From the NCBI RefSeq assembly GCF_051401765.1, contig NC_135073.1, positions 1,426,001-1,490,000 on the forward strand: a stretch of DNA of 64,000 bases, in the 5' to 3' direction. Below are positions 1 through 10,764 of the stretch, in pieces; within the stretch, counting starts at the first letter, position 1; the number at the start of each line of letters is the position of its first letter. The notes under the pieces were generated by a model. That model had not been told where the DNA came from. It was given only the letters and a program-made list of their open reading frames with translations, and ran no database searches. The translations under genes were made by a program, and so were the position numbers. This DNA is from Calliopsis andreniformis (taxonomy: Eukaryota > Arthropoda > Insecta > Hymenoptera > Andrenidae).

Positions 1-310
1 ATTGCTGGCGGATTTGAACGAAAATTGTGGAAATTGTACACTAATGAAGATTTTTCCCACATTTTTGCATGAAAAGACAACTTTCAATCATTTTTAATAA
101 ATTTTAAAATCATGCTATGTTGATATGGGAGTTTCACACTGTGGAGGGAGGAATTCTACACGTCCAGTTAAAATTTCAAGTTAAAATATTCACTGGTTCA
201 AAAGTTATCATGTACACCGTGTCTACAAATGTTGTTTCGAGAAAAACAGGTTCAAAGTTTGGAATACCTTTATCTCTAACCTATGAATTGTAAAATGTAC
301 AAACCTGGCC
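1..310. other. No gene seen; flank of Mutator-like element
   Basis: AT-rich sequence downstream of the minus-strand Mutator-like transposase. It may be that element's 3' flank. I see no coding sequence, no terminal inverted repeat and no RNA gene. Confidence 0.4.
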
Positions 311-1945
311 TCACGCGATCCCTGGTCCATACAGGGCTCCTTCTACTGCAAAATCTTCTTCTTCTTGTTCTTTTTTCTTCCTTCTGGTTTCTTTTCTAGC
401 TTCTTTTGTTGCCGCTCTTGCTCGAACGTCTGCTGCCGATAATCGTCTTTGATCTAACTTTTCGCACATACTTCGCGCTTTTGAACCAACTGCAAGTTCA
501 AGTTCCCGCATTATCGATAGGAGTGCTTTGTTACCATCATTATACGTTGCAAGAGCAATATATGCGGCAATTTCCACAGTTTCAGCGCCACTGAAATATA
601 TCTTCGGTGCAATTTTCCAAATTTTGGCGTTTAAGCTTTCGTTGCTATTCTGCGTATAGCCACCGACGCACCTTGCTAGCAATGTTTCGTCGCTTAGATG
701 CTCATAAACGGGATAAATCGCTACCTGGACATCTTTCTGTAATGGAGTTTTATGCCTATATTCGTGTAAAATACTCTTCGCTGTAGCTCTTTGCCAAGAG
801 CACCAACTTGTTTCTCCAACAGGGCAATAGTTATGTTGGGGACTCTCATCTGTTGAGCACTTATGGTAGTATGTGGCCAAAATCGCATTTCTCATAGCTT
901 CTGTGGAATGCCTAGCCCCTCTAATGGCGTTTCCATAATATGAGCTCAGTTCATCAATTCATTTTGCCGTGAGCTTTCCTTTGCCTCCAAGGCCCTTCGT
1001 ATTCTGCTTTATTTTTCGGAGCGCAGTGCCCATGCGTTTCTGAACATGACCTACACATTCTTTTTTATTTACCGGAATATCGTAAGGATTAGCGTTTACG
1101 ACGGCGTTGAACGTCTTACTGTCACCGTCTCCGATGTAATTGACGTATTTAGTATTATACAACTCTTGGGATCGTTGAAAAATTTCCACAATCGCGCTCA
1201 CCTCCATTTTGCCGGCACTACCCTCATGATTTGCCTTGCACTCAGTAACGTGCTGGTCCAACCATTCTTCATATTCGTTTGTTCCAATTTTTTTCTCCCA
1301 CACTTCGCAAACTTTGCAATACGCGCTCTTCACTACAATATCAATCACTTTTCCAGTCAAATTCCCAATAACTGTTGCAACTCCAAAAAGTGACGAAAAG
1401 CCTCTTTTTCGCCAGGTTCCATCACCTGATACGGTTACGCCTATAGGTTCCGTCTCGTCATCTCCCGCCGTTTGACTTATTTCTTCCTGCGCAGCACGAA
1501 ACATAGACCCCTTTGCAATGACTTCTGTTGCGTTTCTGATATATTTTACGATTGTATTGAAAGGATGTGCAGAAACTGGATTTGGAAGGTCCATTATGCC
1601 GCAGAATTGTTCCAAGCCAGTCAAGCCTACTCCTATCAATCTCATAGCCAACGCAATTCTATGATTTATTTCATACGAGAAGCTTCGTATCATCGGACAT
1701 GACGAAATCTCCCTATCGGCACAGTTTTCACACTTCAAAACGATTTGAAATCCAAGTCTGCGTACTTTCATTTCGGCAAAATTTATGTCACCATCGCATG
1801 TCTTACACTTTATGTGACAACTTATAGCACTAAACACACTAATGAAACTTAAAATACGATATGAGTGTTTGTCGTCAAACGTATAGTCGGATGAAGAACC
1901 ACTGCCGATCTTGCGTCGTGACGTACTCGGTTCTTCGTTTGCCAT
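311..1945 (-). pseudogene. Mutator-like transposase, one in-frame stop
   Basis: Two open segments in one frame (959-1945 and 311-895) are joined by 21 open codons and separated by a single TGA at 959-961. Read through, the protein is about 544 residues. It carries the VSGDGTWRKRG and GDGDSKTF blocks with acidic residues typical of the Mutator-like transposase domain of arthropod proteins, a Cys-rich N-terminus (CKTCDGD, CENC), a QNSNESLN block and a basic C-terminal tail rich in K, R and E. The role would be cut-and-paste transposition of its own element. The ATG at 1943-1945 abuts an unrelated gypsy fragment, so the natural N-terminus and 5' end of the element may be missing. Family assignment is by motif recognition. 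Confidence 0.72.
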
Positions 1946-2313
1946 TCGGAATTAAAACGGCGCCGGCCATTTTCCAGAGAGCCATGGATCAGACATTGGC
2001 TGGTATTGGTGAAATACTGGTGTACTTGGATGATAGACTGGTTGTGGGGCCAACACGCGAAGAACACAGCAAACGCCTAGAAGAGTGTCTTCGAAGATTG
2101 TTGGATCGAGGACTTCGACTCAATTTGATGAAATGTAAATTCCATATGAGTGAAGTCAAATTCTTGGGCTTTATTGTGGATGGCGACGGCGTCAGAGCCG
2201 ATGGTGAACGAACTCGCGCCATCGCAAACATGCCGACACCAACAAAGGCGGAGGTGAGAAGTTTGCTGGGTATGATCAATCATTATGACAAGTTCGTACC
2301 TCATCTACATTAA
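1925..2313 (+). pseudogene. Gypsy element 1 reverse transcriptase fragment
   Basis: The translation has the late RT core: RLPFGIKTAPAIFQRAMDQ, then VYLDDRLVVG (the YLDD active-site box), then the KCKFHMSEVKFLGF and LGMINHYDKFVPHLH blocks typical of Ty3/gypsy pol. A TAA at 2311-2313 ends the frame before RNase H. The first RT blocks are absent, replaced by antisense Mutator-like sequence, so the open frame's ATG at 1861 is artificial. The role was cDNA synthesis in the retrotransposon particle. Confidence 0.8.
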
Positions 2314-2406
2314 TTAAAATAACCACTGGAAGAGTTAACCAGGAAAAACGTGGAATGGAAATGGGGTCCTAAATAAGAATGAGTACTAAGCGAACTAAAA
2401 AGAGTC

Positions 2407-3770
2407 ATGCTACGTGGGGTACTATCACAACGGAACGAGGATGGTCGTGAATACGTGATCTACCATATGTCGCAAAGCCTGACGGAGTCACAGAGGAAGT
2501 ATTCTCAATTAGAAAAGGAGGCATTGGCCCTGGTAACAGCGATAGAAAGATTCCATAAATTCGTATGGGGAAGACCATTTGTACTGCAGACGGATCACAA
2601 TCCACTATTAGTTGTTCTGCGCACAGAGGATACGAAAGGCATGAGGACCATAACGGCCGCACACGCCTCAAACGATGGTCCATTAGACTTCTCGGGTATA
2701 ACTTCAAAATAGAATACATCAACACAGAGGATTTCGGGAAAGCAGATGTATTGCCAAGACTTGTCGAGAATTTTCGCAAGGATAACGCCGAGGAACTACA
2801 AGTGACATCCATACAGACAACTGAGATAGAAGTGCAACAGATAAAGAATACCATTTTGGGTAAATCTGGTCGAGAAATACAAACAAATTTGCAAAAAGGA
2901 ACGGAAAAGGATCCAGAGTTGAAAATCGTAACGAACGTGATGTCGAAATACTGGAATCTGCAATTACCTGACACAGTGACTACAAAATACGGTAAGTGTC
3001 GCTATGTTCTGAGTATCATAGAGGGTGCACTGATGTTCGACGATCGAGTTGTAATACCATCGGGGATGCGCAGTCAGATACTAAAAACACTTCATCTTGG
3101 CTATCCCGGAGTTCATCGAATGAAGCAATTAGCACGAGAATTTGTGTACTGGCCGGGGATGACAAAGGACATTGAAAATTCCATCCAGCAGTGCAACCCG
3201 TGCGCACTAAAGATGCCACCAAAGGTGCAATTGTACCCATGGTCGCCAGTTACCAGACCTGGAGAACGCATGCACGTGGACTTCGCAGGTCTGATTAATA
3301 ATCAGTACATCCTTGTCTTCGTCGATGCATACTCCAAATTCATGGATATAGCGTTGACAAGTACAATCTCTGCGGAGCGTACAGTAGAACTGTGTAGGGA
3401 GATGTTTATCCGATACGGTCCGCCGGAGATGATCGTGAGCAATCATGGCACCCAATTTATTTCCGAACATTTCAGAAAATATTGTGAGGAAAAGGGAATT
3501 ATCCACCTCTTGTCTCCGATTGGACACCCTCAATCAAACGGATTAGCAGAGAGAATAGTGGGCTATACAAAGCGGGCTATTAGCAAAGAAACGACCAATT
3601 GGAAGAAGGAACTATACGAATTCCTGGACAGCCACTGTTACACCCCAGGCGAAGGTACATCAGGGAAAAAGTTTTCAGCAGAGCTATTTCTTAAATGCGA
3701 TCATCACTCATGGCGCTACTACCGCCAAAACGTTACTCTTCAGCGGATGAGAAACACGCGGACCAAATGA
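2407..3770 (+). pseudogene. Gypsy element 1 RNase H and integrase, frameshifted
   Basis: RNase H signatures (SQSLTESQRKYSQLEKEALA, FVLQTDHNPLL) lie in one frame up to about 2690, and the reading then moves to another frame. Next come the H-H-C-C zinc motif (HLGYPGVHRMKQ... CNPC) and the integrase core. The first catalytic Asp is in HVDFAG (codon 3280-3282) and the Glu is in GLAERIV (3549-3551). The second Asp, normally in a S-D-N-G-T block, reads Asn in VSNHGTQF (codon 3441-3443), which should abolish strand transfer. A basic tail with VGDNVIVQIKNGQ follows at about 3805-3880 in a decayed frame. Confidence 0.8.
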
Positions 3771-3949
3771 AGCGGCAATTTGATTAGCATCACGGCGCAC
3801 GTAAACGACATTTAAAGGTCGGAGACAATGTCATAGTTCAAATTAAAAATGGCCAACGAGAGCTGGGTCACATTAGAAGAGAAAGTTTGTAATCAGTTTG
3901 TAATCACGCTTAATGATGGACATACCATAGCGCGTCGCATAAACCACAT

Positions 3950-4257
3950 TTGGAAATGGGGAACAGGTCCCGAGGAAAATATGCACCTCACCAATTAACC
4001 GTCCTCAGACGCAAGAGAGATATTCACCATTACAGGAAGACAATGCATCATCAGAATACCAACGACAACACGTGGAATATTTACCACAACCCGAGAATGT
4101 ACCGACTGCGAACAATAACGAAGGGAGCAGACATGACATTGTGCACGAAACTCCGAGAAGATATCCGACTCGCGAGCGAAGACAACCGCGTCGTTTAAGT
4201 TTATATCGGAACGCGAAATTGTACACAGATCCATAATACTTAAAGGACGTAATTTCT
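3950..4257 (+). other. Decayed 3' end of gypsy element 1
   Basis: Remains of the C-terminal coding end and 3' untranslated region between the integrase tail and the polypurine tract. No independent gene is seen. Confidence 0.5.
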
Positions 4258-4269
4258 TAAGAGGGAAGG
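4258..4269 (+). promoter_or_regulatory. Polypurine tract of gypsy element 1
   Basis: A purine-rich run (aagagggaagg) ends directly before the TGTTGG start of the LTR, the expected position of the plus-strand primer for a plus-oriented LTR retrotransposon. Confidence 0.65.
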
Positions 4270-4490
4270 TGTTGGGGCCGGATACGAGATCGGGAGAGCC
4301 CTGCGCTGACGCGTGATCGGAGCGCGACCGGCTGGCGTGGCGACGGATGTAATGTGTGGGAGCGTGTATGCACGATGATCGATCGACGCATATATATTCT
4401 GAGTGTTCTTAATATTAAGTTACTTTGTTCAGAAGAAGGTATTTAGTAGAGTAAACGATGTGCAGTGTAATCCTCTCTAAGGACCTAACA
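4270..4490 (+). repeat. 3' LTR of gypsy element 1
   Basis: A 221-bp segment starts TGTTGGGG and ends CCTAACA, a TG...CA pair with short inverted ends. It follows a polypurine tract and is followed at once by minus-strand gypsy RT coding sequence. A TATA-like atatatattc occurs near 4390. No 5' LTR partner lies in the window. Confidence 0.68.
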
Positions 4491-4973
4491 ATACTAAATA
4501 CTTTATTTCCGTCTGCGCAAAGTAACATTTGTCTAGTCTAAATTCTAAATGACGTTTGCCTGCAATTTCGAAGGCGTCCGCTAAAATCTGTATATGCGCG
4601 TCGAGGTCCTTCGTCGCAACTAACAGATTATCCAGGTACACTAATATTTTATTTTCTCGGATTAGCGGCTTCAAGATAGCATGCATAAATCGCTGAAAAA
4701 CACGCAGCGCGTTCATTACGCTAAACGGCATGCGCGTGTACTTAAACTGTAAAGGGGCGTCACGAACGCGGTATGTTTAACTGACGATTCGTGCATTTTT
4801 ACATGGTGAAATCCGTCCCGCAGGTCCAGTGTCTTGAAGTAAGCTTTGTCTCGCAGCTGGTCGAGATTGTCGTCTATTAGTTCAGCGGCAAAGTTATCGC
4901 GTATAGTAATTTTATTTAATTCCCGATAGTCTACGCACAAACGACAACGACCGTCCTTTTTACTCACCAACAC
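4491..4973 (-). pseudogene. Gypsy element 2 reverse transcriptase fragment
   Basis: RT blocks run VSKKDGRCRLCVDYRELNKI and AYFKTLDLRDGFHHV, then after a frame change near 4730 FQRFMHAIL and VYLDNLLVAT. The active-site box, normally YLDD, reads YLDN, so the second catalytic Asp is lost. The coding match ends at TEIKYL, where the LTR of gypsy element 1 begins. This copy cannot make an active enzyme. Confidence 0.78.
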
Positions 4974-5020
4974 GAATGGACTTGCATATGGCGAACAACT
5001 CAGCTACACAATTCCCCGAT

Positions 5021-5329
5021 CTAACAGCTCGTCGAGGATTTCCGCATAACGTCACCGTCGACTCTGATGTGCATGAGCTGATCAATCGCCTCTGTTCTTT
5101 CGACTCCGCTAATTTTGAAGGTTTCCCTTATTGAAATGCATAACTGCGGGCAATTTAGGAAATCCCTCTCGAGGAGCACGTTGTACGCTATCGTATTACT
5201 GGGTACCGTACAGAATTTCATCCGAATTCGTACGCCACTAATATCTAATATGCCATGAAAAATACCGCTAATTTCCAACCGTGAGCCATTAATCCCGCAA
5301 AACTGATGGACATTCTCTTCTTCGAGCAA
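5021..5329 (-). pseudogene. Gypsy element 2 protease-region fragment
   Basis: A 102-codon open frame contains ISGIFHGILDISGVRIRMKF and YNVLLERDFL, resembling the flap and C-terminal part of a retroviral-type aspartic protease. The D-S-G active-site box expected just upstream reads as a corrupted ccggagtcgatta region near 5370-5390. It lies between gag and RT in the usual order. Confidence 0.5.
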
Positions 5330-5577
5330 GCGTGATTTGCCGGGAATAACATCGTTTTACACAAGGCTAACGGGGGATCCGGAGTCGATTAAAGCATTAA
5401 CAACGTATACTTAATTAATGTATACTACAATGTATGCATAATATACGGCTTTGGCAAATCGATCGGTTGTACAACATTTGTCAAAACCGTTTGTGCGAAG
5501 TCCCTGGCCGCTCGTGAAGTCGAAAATTAACACCGGTTTGGGCAATCGCGCGCAAAGTGCCCCGCTGACTTGCACAC

Positions 5578-6129
5578 CTAACACGCATTTTCCGCCGACG
5601 CTCGCTTACATTGCGGTGCAACGTGCCCCGTCTCGCGACACTTATAACACCTCACCGGTCTTCCCTTCATCGGCGGCGCCTCCGTCCTTCTGCTGCTACC
5701 GACACTCACTGTGTCCCTTTTCGCCCTGACGTCGGTTGGTCTGCTATCGCTCAGCTGCACCTTCTTGAACGCCTTCAGCAACTCCGCTCCCGTCCGGTAA
5801 TTCATCAGGTGGGCTTAGTTACGCAGCCGTTGGTCCATCACGCCTTCGATGAAATAGTCCAAGACTTCGTCTTCCGCAATCGACACTCGATTGGCAAGGA
5901 TCATCTTGTCGTGATAATAGTCGCAGAATGGTTCGGCTCCTCTCCAAACCCGAGATTCGAATTCTCGCCTCAATGCCAGTTTGCCGGGGCGCTGGTCAAA
6001 CATCCGGCCCATTTCTGTGAGCAGCTCATTCACGCTCACCGTAAAACGCTCGGCTCTCGAATGGAACCACGCCAACGCACGACCCGTCAAGCGTGAGCTG
6101 ACCAATATCCGCGTCGAGTTATTGTCCAA
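5578..6129 (-). pseudogene. Gypsy element 2 gag core and zinc knuckle
   Basis: Two pieces share one frame with an in-frame TAA at 5815-5817. The upstream piece (LTGRALAWFHSRAERFTVSV, YYHDKMILANR) matches the gag capsid core of gypsy elements. The downstream piece has a single CCHC knuckle, CYKCRETGHVAPQC, for nucleic acid binding. A further N-terminal piece (6308-6477) is Glu-rich and helical. Confidence 0.7.
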
Positions 6130-6499
6130 CTAGTAGGAATGACTCACCAGCTGCAGTTGCTGCTTCCATCTCCAAAAAGCGTTGTCCATCCTGTCGAATT
6201 CAGCCAGCAACTCTTTCAGGTTTCTGATGCCGCCAAACCTCGCAGTATTGCCACTGTCAGTCGTTGCGCTCGTCATCGCGGGAGAATTCCACTTCAGTTA
6301 AGTTCTTTCATTTCAGTTCTAATTCCCGTTGCAGCAGTGCCCGTTCCCATTCTAAGAACTCCTTCTCCAGACACAGGAGCGTGAGCTTCATCCTCATTGC
6401 GTTATCGCCTTGTGCCACCATTAACTCATTGCCCGTTTCGGCCCCGATGATCTCCTGGTCCTTCGTCGCACAAATGGCCAAAAAGTGGAAAAAAATCAA

Positions 6500-7243
6500 T
6501 ATCTCTGCAAATAATGATTATATCGACTTGGAATTTTTAGGTATATTACTACTCTTATGCCAGAAAATATTTGCCAAATTTCAAGCCGTTCGGTCAATAG
6601 GGAGCCAAAAAAAAAATTACGGAAGTTGTCAGTCAAAGTACATGTTGTAATAACTTATCCTTAGAGTGAAATGTTTTCAATTTTTTTTTGTGTATTGTTT
6701 TTTAAAACCTTCTTCGAATATTTTACAAAAAAAAAAATTGAAAATTTGACCCTTCGAATATTGAGGTATTTTTAATTAAATTTCACTAAACTTTTTAGAA
6801 AACGGACAATTTGATTGTAAATAATTAATATATAAAGTAATTAATTTAAAAATTATTAAAAATAATAATTACTTTGTTACGCACGAAGACTCAAGAGGAG
6901 AATCGAACCTTTATTTATTCTGTTTTGGTCTTTGCTCTCGCCACGAATACAACAAAGTTTGACTCACTGGTCGCTGGCTTATTACTACTCACTCGCGCGT
7001 GCCCGCTTCTTTTTTATATCTTCTCTTATCGCTTGCTTAACGTTGGCTCTTCGTTTGGCTTATCTTGTTTGCGTTATTCAGACAGCGGCCGGTCTCGCTC
7101 GAACATTGGCCTTTCGTTGGGCCTGAACGTTGACTTTTCGTTTGGCTTATCTTGTTTACGCTGTTTTACGCTGTTTGGACCGTAAGAACTTAAATTAACA
7201 ATTTTAAGGCTACCGCACTGACTTGGATATGTTTTTTTTTTTT
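6500..7243. other. AT-rich spacer with a 33-bp direct repeat
   Basis: No coding match is seen. A unit starting cgttggctcttcgtttggct at 7041-7073 recurs almost unchanged at 7128-7160. The segment lies between gypsy element 2 and the end of the Transib-like gene and may contain that element's 3' end. Confidence 0.4.
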
Positions 7244-8154
7244 TTACATTTCTGATCGCAAATGAGATATGTACGGGTCGGATGATTCCAATATTCGATG
7301 AAATACATCTTCATTCGTTGTTAAACGAAAAATTTTTCTGGCATAGTGTATTCTAAATGTTTAATAATCTTTATTCCTGTTTTCTTGCGCTTCTTCAGAA
7401 AGCTGTCCGATCGGAAGAGCTGCTGTTTGTATCACTTCGGCACCATGAATTAACAATTTATGCACAGTAGAGGGCATATAATACCATGGATACAGCCGAA
7501 CAGCTAACTCAACAGTCTCTTGCGCATACAAACCAAATTTATCTGGATCAATTGCATAATGACAGTTAATAACTTCTAAAATTACGGAAAATTTTCAAAA
7601 TAAATCTTCATTAATTTGTGTTATTTCCAATGTCAAAGATGTGTCGGCGAAAAATCTTCTTGAAGTATTTCCTGTGTTCGATGAGCCATATCCTTGCCGT
7701 ACAAAATCTACGCAAATTTCCATTTTACTAAAGAACTCTTCTTGAATTCGTTTTTTTCAGCCTCTTTCAGTGGAAGTGTATTTTTTGACGTTCTCCAACT
7801 TTGAAAACTCAAATTGTAAGCAATATGAAGTATATACTCCATGCATTTTATTCTGTAATGAAGAGGCGATAATCCAAGTTTCAGAGTTTCTTCATTTGAT
7901 TGCTTGCTCTTAACCTTTGGTAAATTATTCATTTCGGAAGGACGGGCATTGCAAATAAAGCAGTTACTTGCAGACGCAGTTCCTGTTACTGCTTGTGCTA
8001 CTTTCCCATCTAACATGGTGAAAATAAGTATATGTTTTACTGATATTGTTCTATCACCAAAGAGCAAATTTGTATTTTCAAGTTTTTATAATCCTTTTCC
8101 ACATTTTCCTTTTCTGAACGATCCAATTCAATGGTTTCTTTCTCAAACCGAAAA
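7244..8154 (-). pseudogene. Transib/RAG1-core-like transposase, C-terminal half
   Basis: The minus frames give TMLDGKVAQAVTGT (second acidic residue region), the zinc pair CFICNARPSEMNN, GLSPLHYRIKCMEYILHIAY, YPWYYMPSTVHKLLIHGAEV and IGQLSEEAQENRNKD, then a C-terminal block ending at a TAA at 7244-7246. The last blocks mirror the end of the RAG1 core, where a Glu in S-E-G-N-E-S-G-N-K is catalytic. Frameshifts near 7705 and 8060 and an in-frame TGA near 7590 break the frame. The role was DDE cut-and-paste transposition. The family call rests on motif order and could be refined to a sister group. Confidence 0.62.
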
Positions 8155-8443
8155 TGTTGGGATTCTTTGGTTATGGAAAAAATAATTTTTAACAGTTTTA
8201 TTCCTTCTTATACTTATACTTTTATTTCATATAGGAAGGTATATCTCTTTTACTGACTCTGCTGAGTGATTACGAAAGACTAAAAAGCGACCGACGAATT
8301 TAATCACAGGACCCACGGACCCTTATCACCTTTTATATAAACAAACAGTCCTTGGTCCAGTAATTGGAGTTCTAAGAACTACTTCTCCCAAGGAGATTAA
8401 ATTTTTGTCCTTGATAAATATTGCTCGACATATTATTTCAACA
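8155..8443 (-). repeat. Copia 3' LTR (complete, 289 bp)
   Basis: Plus-strand ends are TGTTGGG and TTTCAACA. On the element's strand it starts TGTTGAAATA directly after the polypurine tract. A TATATAAAAGG box near 8331-8341 and AATAAA-type signals near 8200-8230 fit promoter and polyadenylation functions. The first 153 bp (minus sense) match 13326-13478. Confidence 0.85.
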
Positions 8444-8455
8444 TGCCCCCTCAAG
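8444..8455 (-). promoter_or_regulatory. Copia polypurine tract
   Basis: The minus-strand cttgagggggca run lies immediately before the LTR start, the standard plus-strand priming site. Confidence 0.7.
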
Positions 8456-8727
8456 AATTAATCGGAATTTTAATGGAATAAAATATCTATGCAGCTTAGA
8501 TACTTAATAAAACTTGAATATACACACAAAAAAACTTAGATACATATTCTTAATCTAACTAGAATAAAATACTTATTATTAATATCCTAATGTTTACTAA
8601 TTTTGATATACCTTCCTTCTTCTCCTGAGAATTACAATATGGCCCAACATTTGTTGCTAAGGGTCAGGGAAACCCAGAAAAACCTGACCAGACCATTTAT
8701 GCAATAGTATTAAATGACAATAAAATA

Positions 8728-9369
8728 TTATACTACGTTTATCCCGATTCTCATTTCCAAAAACTTCTGTCCTGGAAGTGGCTTAGTCATCATGTCTGCC
8801 AGTTGTTCACCTGTAGGAATGTATTTCAAAGTTATCACTTTATTCTCTACTTGTTCTCTTGTGAAGTGATATTTAGTATCAATATGTTTTGATCTTTTAT
8901 GACTTGTCGGATTGTTTGCAATACTTATACATCCGTTATTATCTTCAAAAATTATAATAGGTTCTAACATATTTATTTTAATACTGGTTGCTAATGATTT
9001 CAGTCACAATGCTTCCTTAACTGCTTCAAATAGAGCCATGTATTCAGCCTCAGTTGATGAAACTGCCACTGATGATTGCTTTTTCGTATTCCAACTAGTT
9101 GTACACCGCTCAAATAATTTAAATATGTAACCTGTTGTACTTTTTCTATCAGAGCTTTCATTACCTCCCCAATCAGAATCGACATAGCCTGTCAAAATGT
9201 TATTATAATCACCTCTAGTGTACGTTAATTTTATATCTATATAACCTTGCAAATATCTTAAAACTCTTTTGAGGCAATTCCACAATTCTCTATTTCTTTT
9301 ATTTGCATACCGACTCAATATACTAACAGCGGCACATAGATCAGGTCGCGTGCACACCATTATGTACAT
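8728..9369 (-). pseudogene. Copia RT end and RNase H, one nonsense codon
   Basis: The fragment begins MYIMVCTRPDLCAAVSILSR (last RT block), followed by RNase H: YVDSDWGG, RKSTTGYIF, SSTEAEYMAL, then after a TGA at 9004-9006 IIFEDNNGCISIANNP, HIDTKYHF and QLADMMTKPL. The two parts share one frame, and the stop replaces what is normally a Trp codon (TGG to TGA) in E-A-L-W-L. The C-terminus reaches the copia 3' UTR. The RT proper is absent. Confidence 0.82.
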
Positions 9370-9377
9370 TAAGCAAC

Positions 9378-10764
9378 TGTAACGTCCCTAAGGCGATGCT
9401 ACGTTGTCCATGGAAGAGCGGCTTTCCGATGGACGAAAAGTGGGGTTCGTGTGGCGTGCGGTTAAGGAGTTAAAATCCAAAGCTTAGATCTTTCTTAACA
9501 ATAATTTATTCAGTAAAACCCTAGTCTAATTCTAACGTAAATACAATATTAATGCGTATTCTAATTCGTTAAATATTTATAAGAACAAATTAGGTTAATT
9601 ATCATGCACAGACTAGGTTATGTTGATCGTAATCGTTATGCGATATACTTCTATCATTTATCTCGATAACGCGAGAGTTAGGTTATGTGTCTATGCTTAA
9701 AATTCGTGAATAGAAGTTAGGTTATGTGTCTAAGCTTTTACATTCGTGAACAAGAGTAATTATGCTGTTATTAATTATTAATCCGTATTAATTGCGGTAG
9801 AGGATCCTCTGTATTAGACGATACGCAGTGTAAGTGTGTGTGTGTGTGTGTGCAATAGATCTTGTCTCGTATGCCCTGGTCGCTGCCAAAGTTATAGGTG
9901 GCTATAACCTCAGAGCGGTCTCAAGATTTCATGAAACATATAATCTTTGCTTGATTGCCTAAGCATCCGTAAGCCCTTCGTTATCTTTTCTACATCAGTC
10001 GCTACCTTGGAGAAAAGACTCTTCAGGAGCGGTCTTAGAAATGCGTCCGACTAGGAATGGCTTCTAGCGCTTGTTGGCAGGCGATTCGTCTGCTTACGGC
10101 AAGCACGAACTCTATATTAAAGGAGCATCAATTACTATTTGGTAGAACGGTCGCTACCCCTACAGGAGCGGTCTCGATCTTAGTATATCAGCTACCTCCA
10201 AGATGTCGCCCGTACTGCACTTGCTTAGAATCGTCGTAGTGCACCTGTCATAAAGTTACTCAAGATTGAACCTGTAAAGGAGCATCGAATACTCTTGATC
10301 TCTGGAAAACGGTCGCTACCCCTAAAGGAGCGGTCTCGATCTCACTGGACGAGTATCTCAGCTGCCTCCCAGATCTTCGTCTATTCGGAACCCGATGCCA
10401 GAGAGAAGTGTTTCTCCTGCTGCTTTCGTAGCTCCTTATATACCCGCCAGTCGGAGTTCGCACATGCGCAGTTGTTCTAATTCTAATGGCGCTCTTATTC
10501 TACTAGTGACTGTTTTAATATGAAAACGTACGAAATATGTTATACTTATATGAGAATGTAATTAAAATCTATAGTATATAACGTGTGTCGTAATACAAAA
10601 ATATCTATTAATAAATGAATGAACAGAATACGCGCTTATATACAATAATAAGAATGAAATAGAAAGAGATAGACATATTTACACTAAGATGGAGAGAGAC
10701 AGCGATAGTAGAGAGAGATAGAGTGAAATAGGAAGAGACAGAGACAGAGTCGTGGGGCGTTACA
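9378..10764. repeat. Probable solo LTR (1387 bp) inside copia
   Basis: The segment starts TGTAACGTCCC and ends GGGGCGTTACA, so its ends form TG...CA with 11-bp inverted termini (one mismatch). No ORF fits. Inside are a (TG)n run near 9835-9851 and two copies of a roughly 90-bp block around aaaggagcat...cggtcgctacccct (about 10120-10205 and 10278-10375), and purine-rich tails at 10640-10750. Flanking 5-mers (gcaac, ctagt) do not match, and about 1.6 kb of copia pol is missing across it. Confidence 0.6.

Larger units (their letters stand above)
1925..4490 (+). mobile_element. Ty3/gypsy element 1, 5'-truncated, with 3' LTR
   Basis: The order is reverse transcriptase (from its middle), RNase H, integrase, C-terminal tail, polypurine tract and LTR. 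The gag, protease and first part of RT are missing. The left edge meets the Mutator-like gene at about 1925-1945. The right edge is a TG...CA LTR that ends inside the RT of a minus-strand gypsy, so this element probably inserted into that one. Stops and a frame change make it dead. Confidence 0.8.
4491..6499 (-). mobile_element. Ty3/gypsy element 2 fragment (gag to RT)
   Basis: Read on the minus strand: gag N-terminus (near 6480-6308), gag core, CCHC knuckle, protease region and RT. It is cut in the RT at 4490 by the LTR of element 1. Several frame changes and stops separate the pieces. No LTR of its own could be fixed. Confidence 0.75.

Noticed and set aside
1046..1393. Plus-strand ORFs over the Mutator-like gene
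   Set aside because: They are antisense shadows of the transposase with no recognisable domain.
5611..6096. Plus-strand 161-codon ORF
   Set aside because: Antisense to gypsy element 2 gag, which has clear motifs.
6875..7200. TGTTAC...TTAACA pair as a possible LTR
   Set aside because: No primer site, polypurine tract, duplication or second copy supports it, and the Transib-like gene ends close by.
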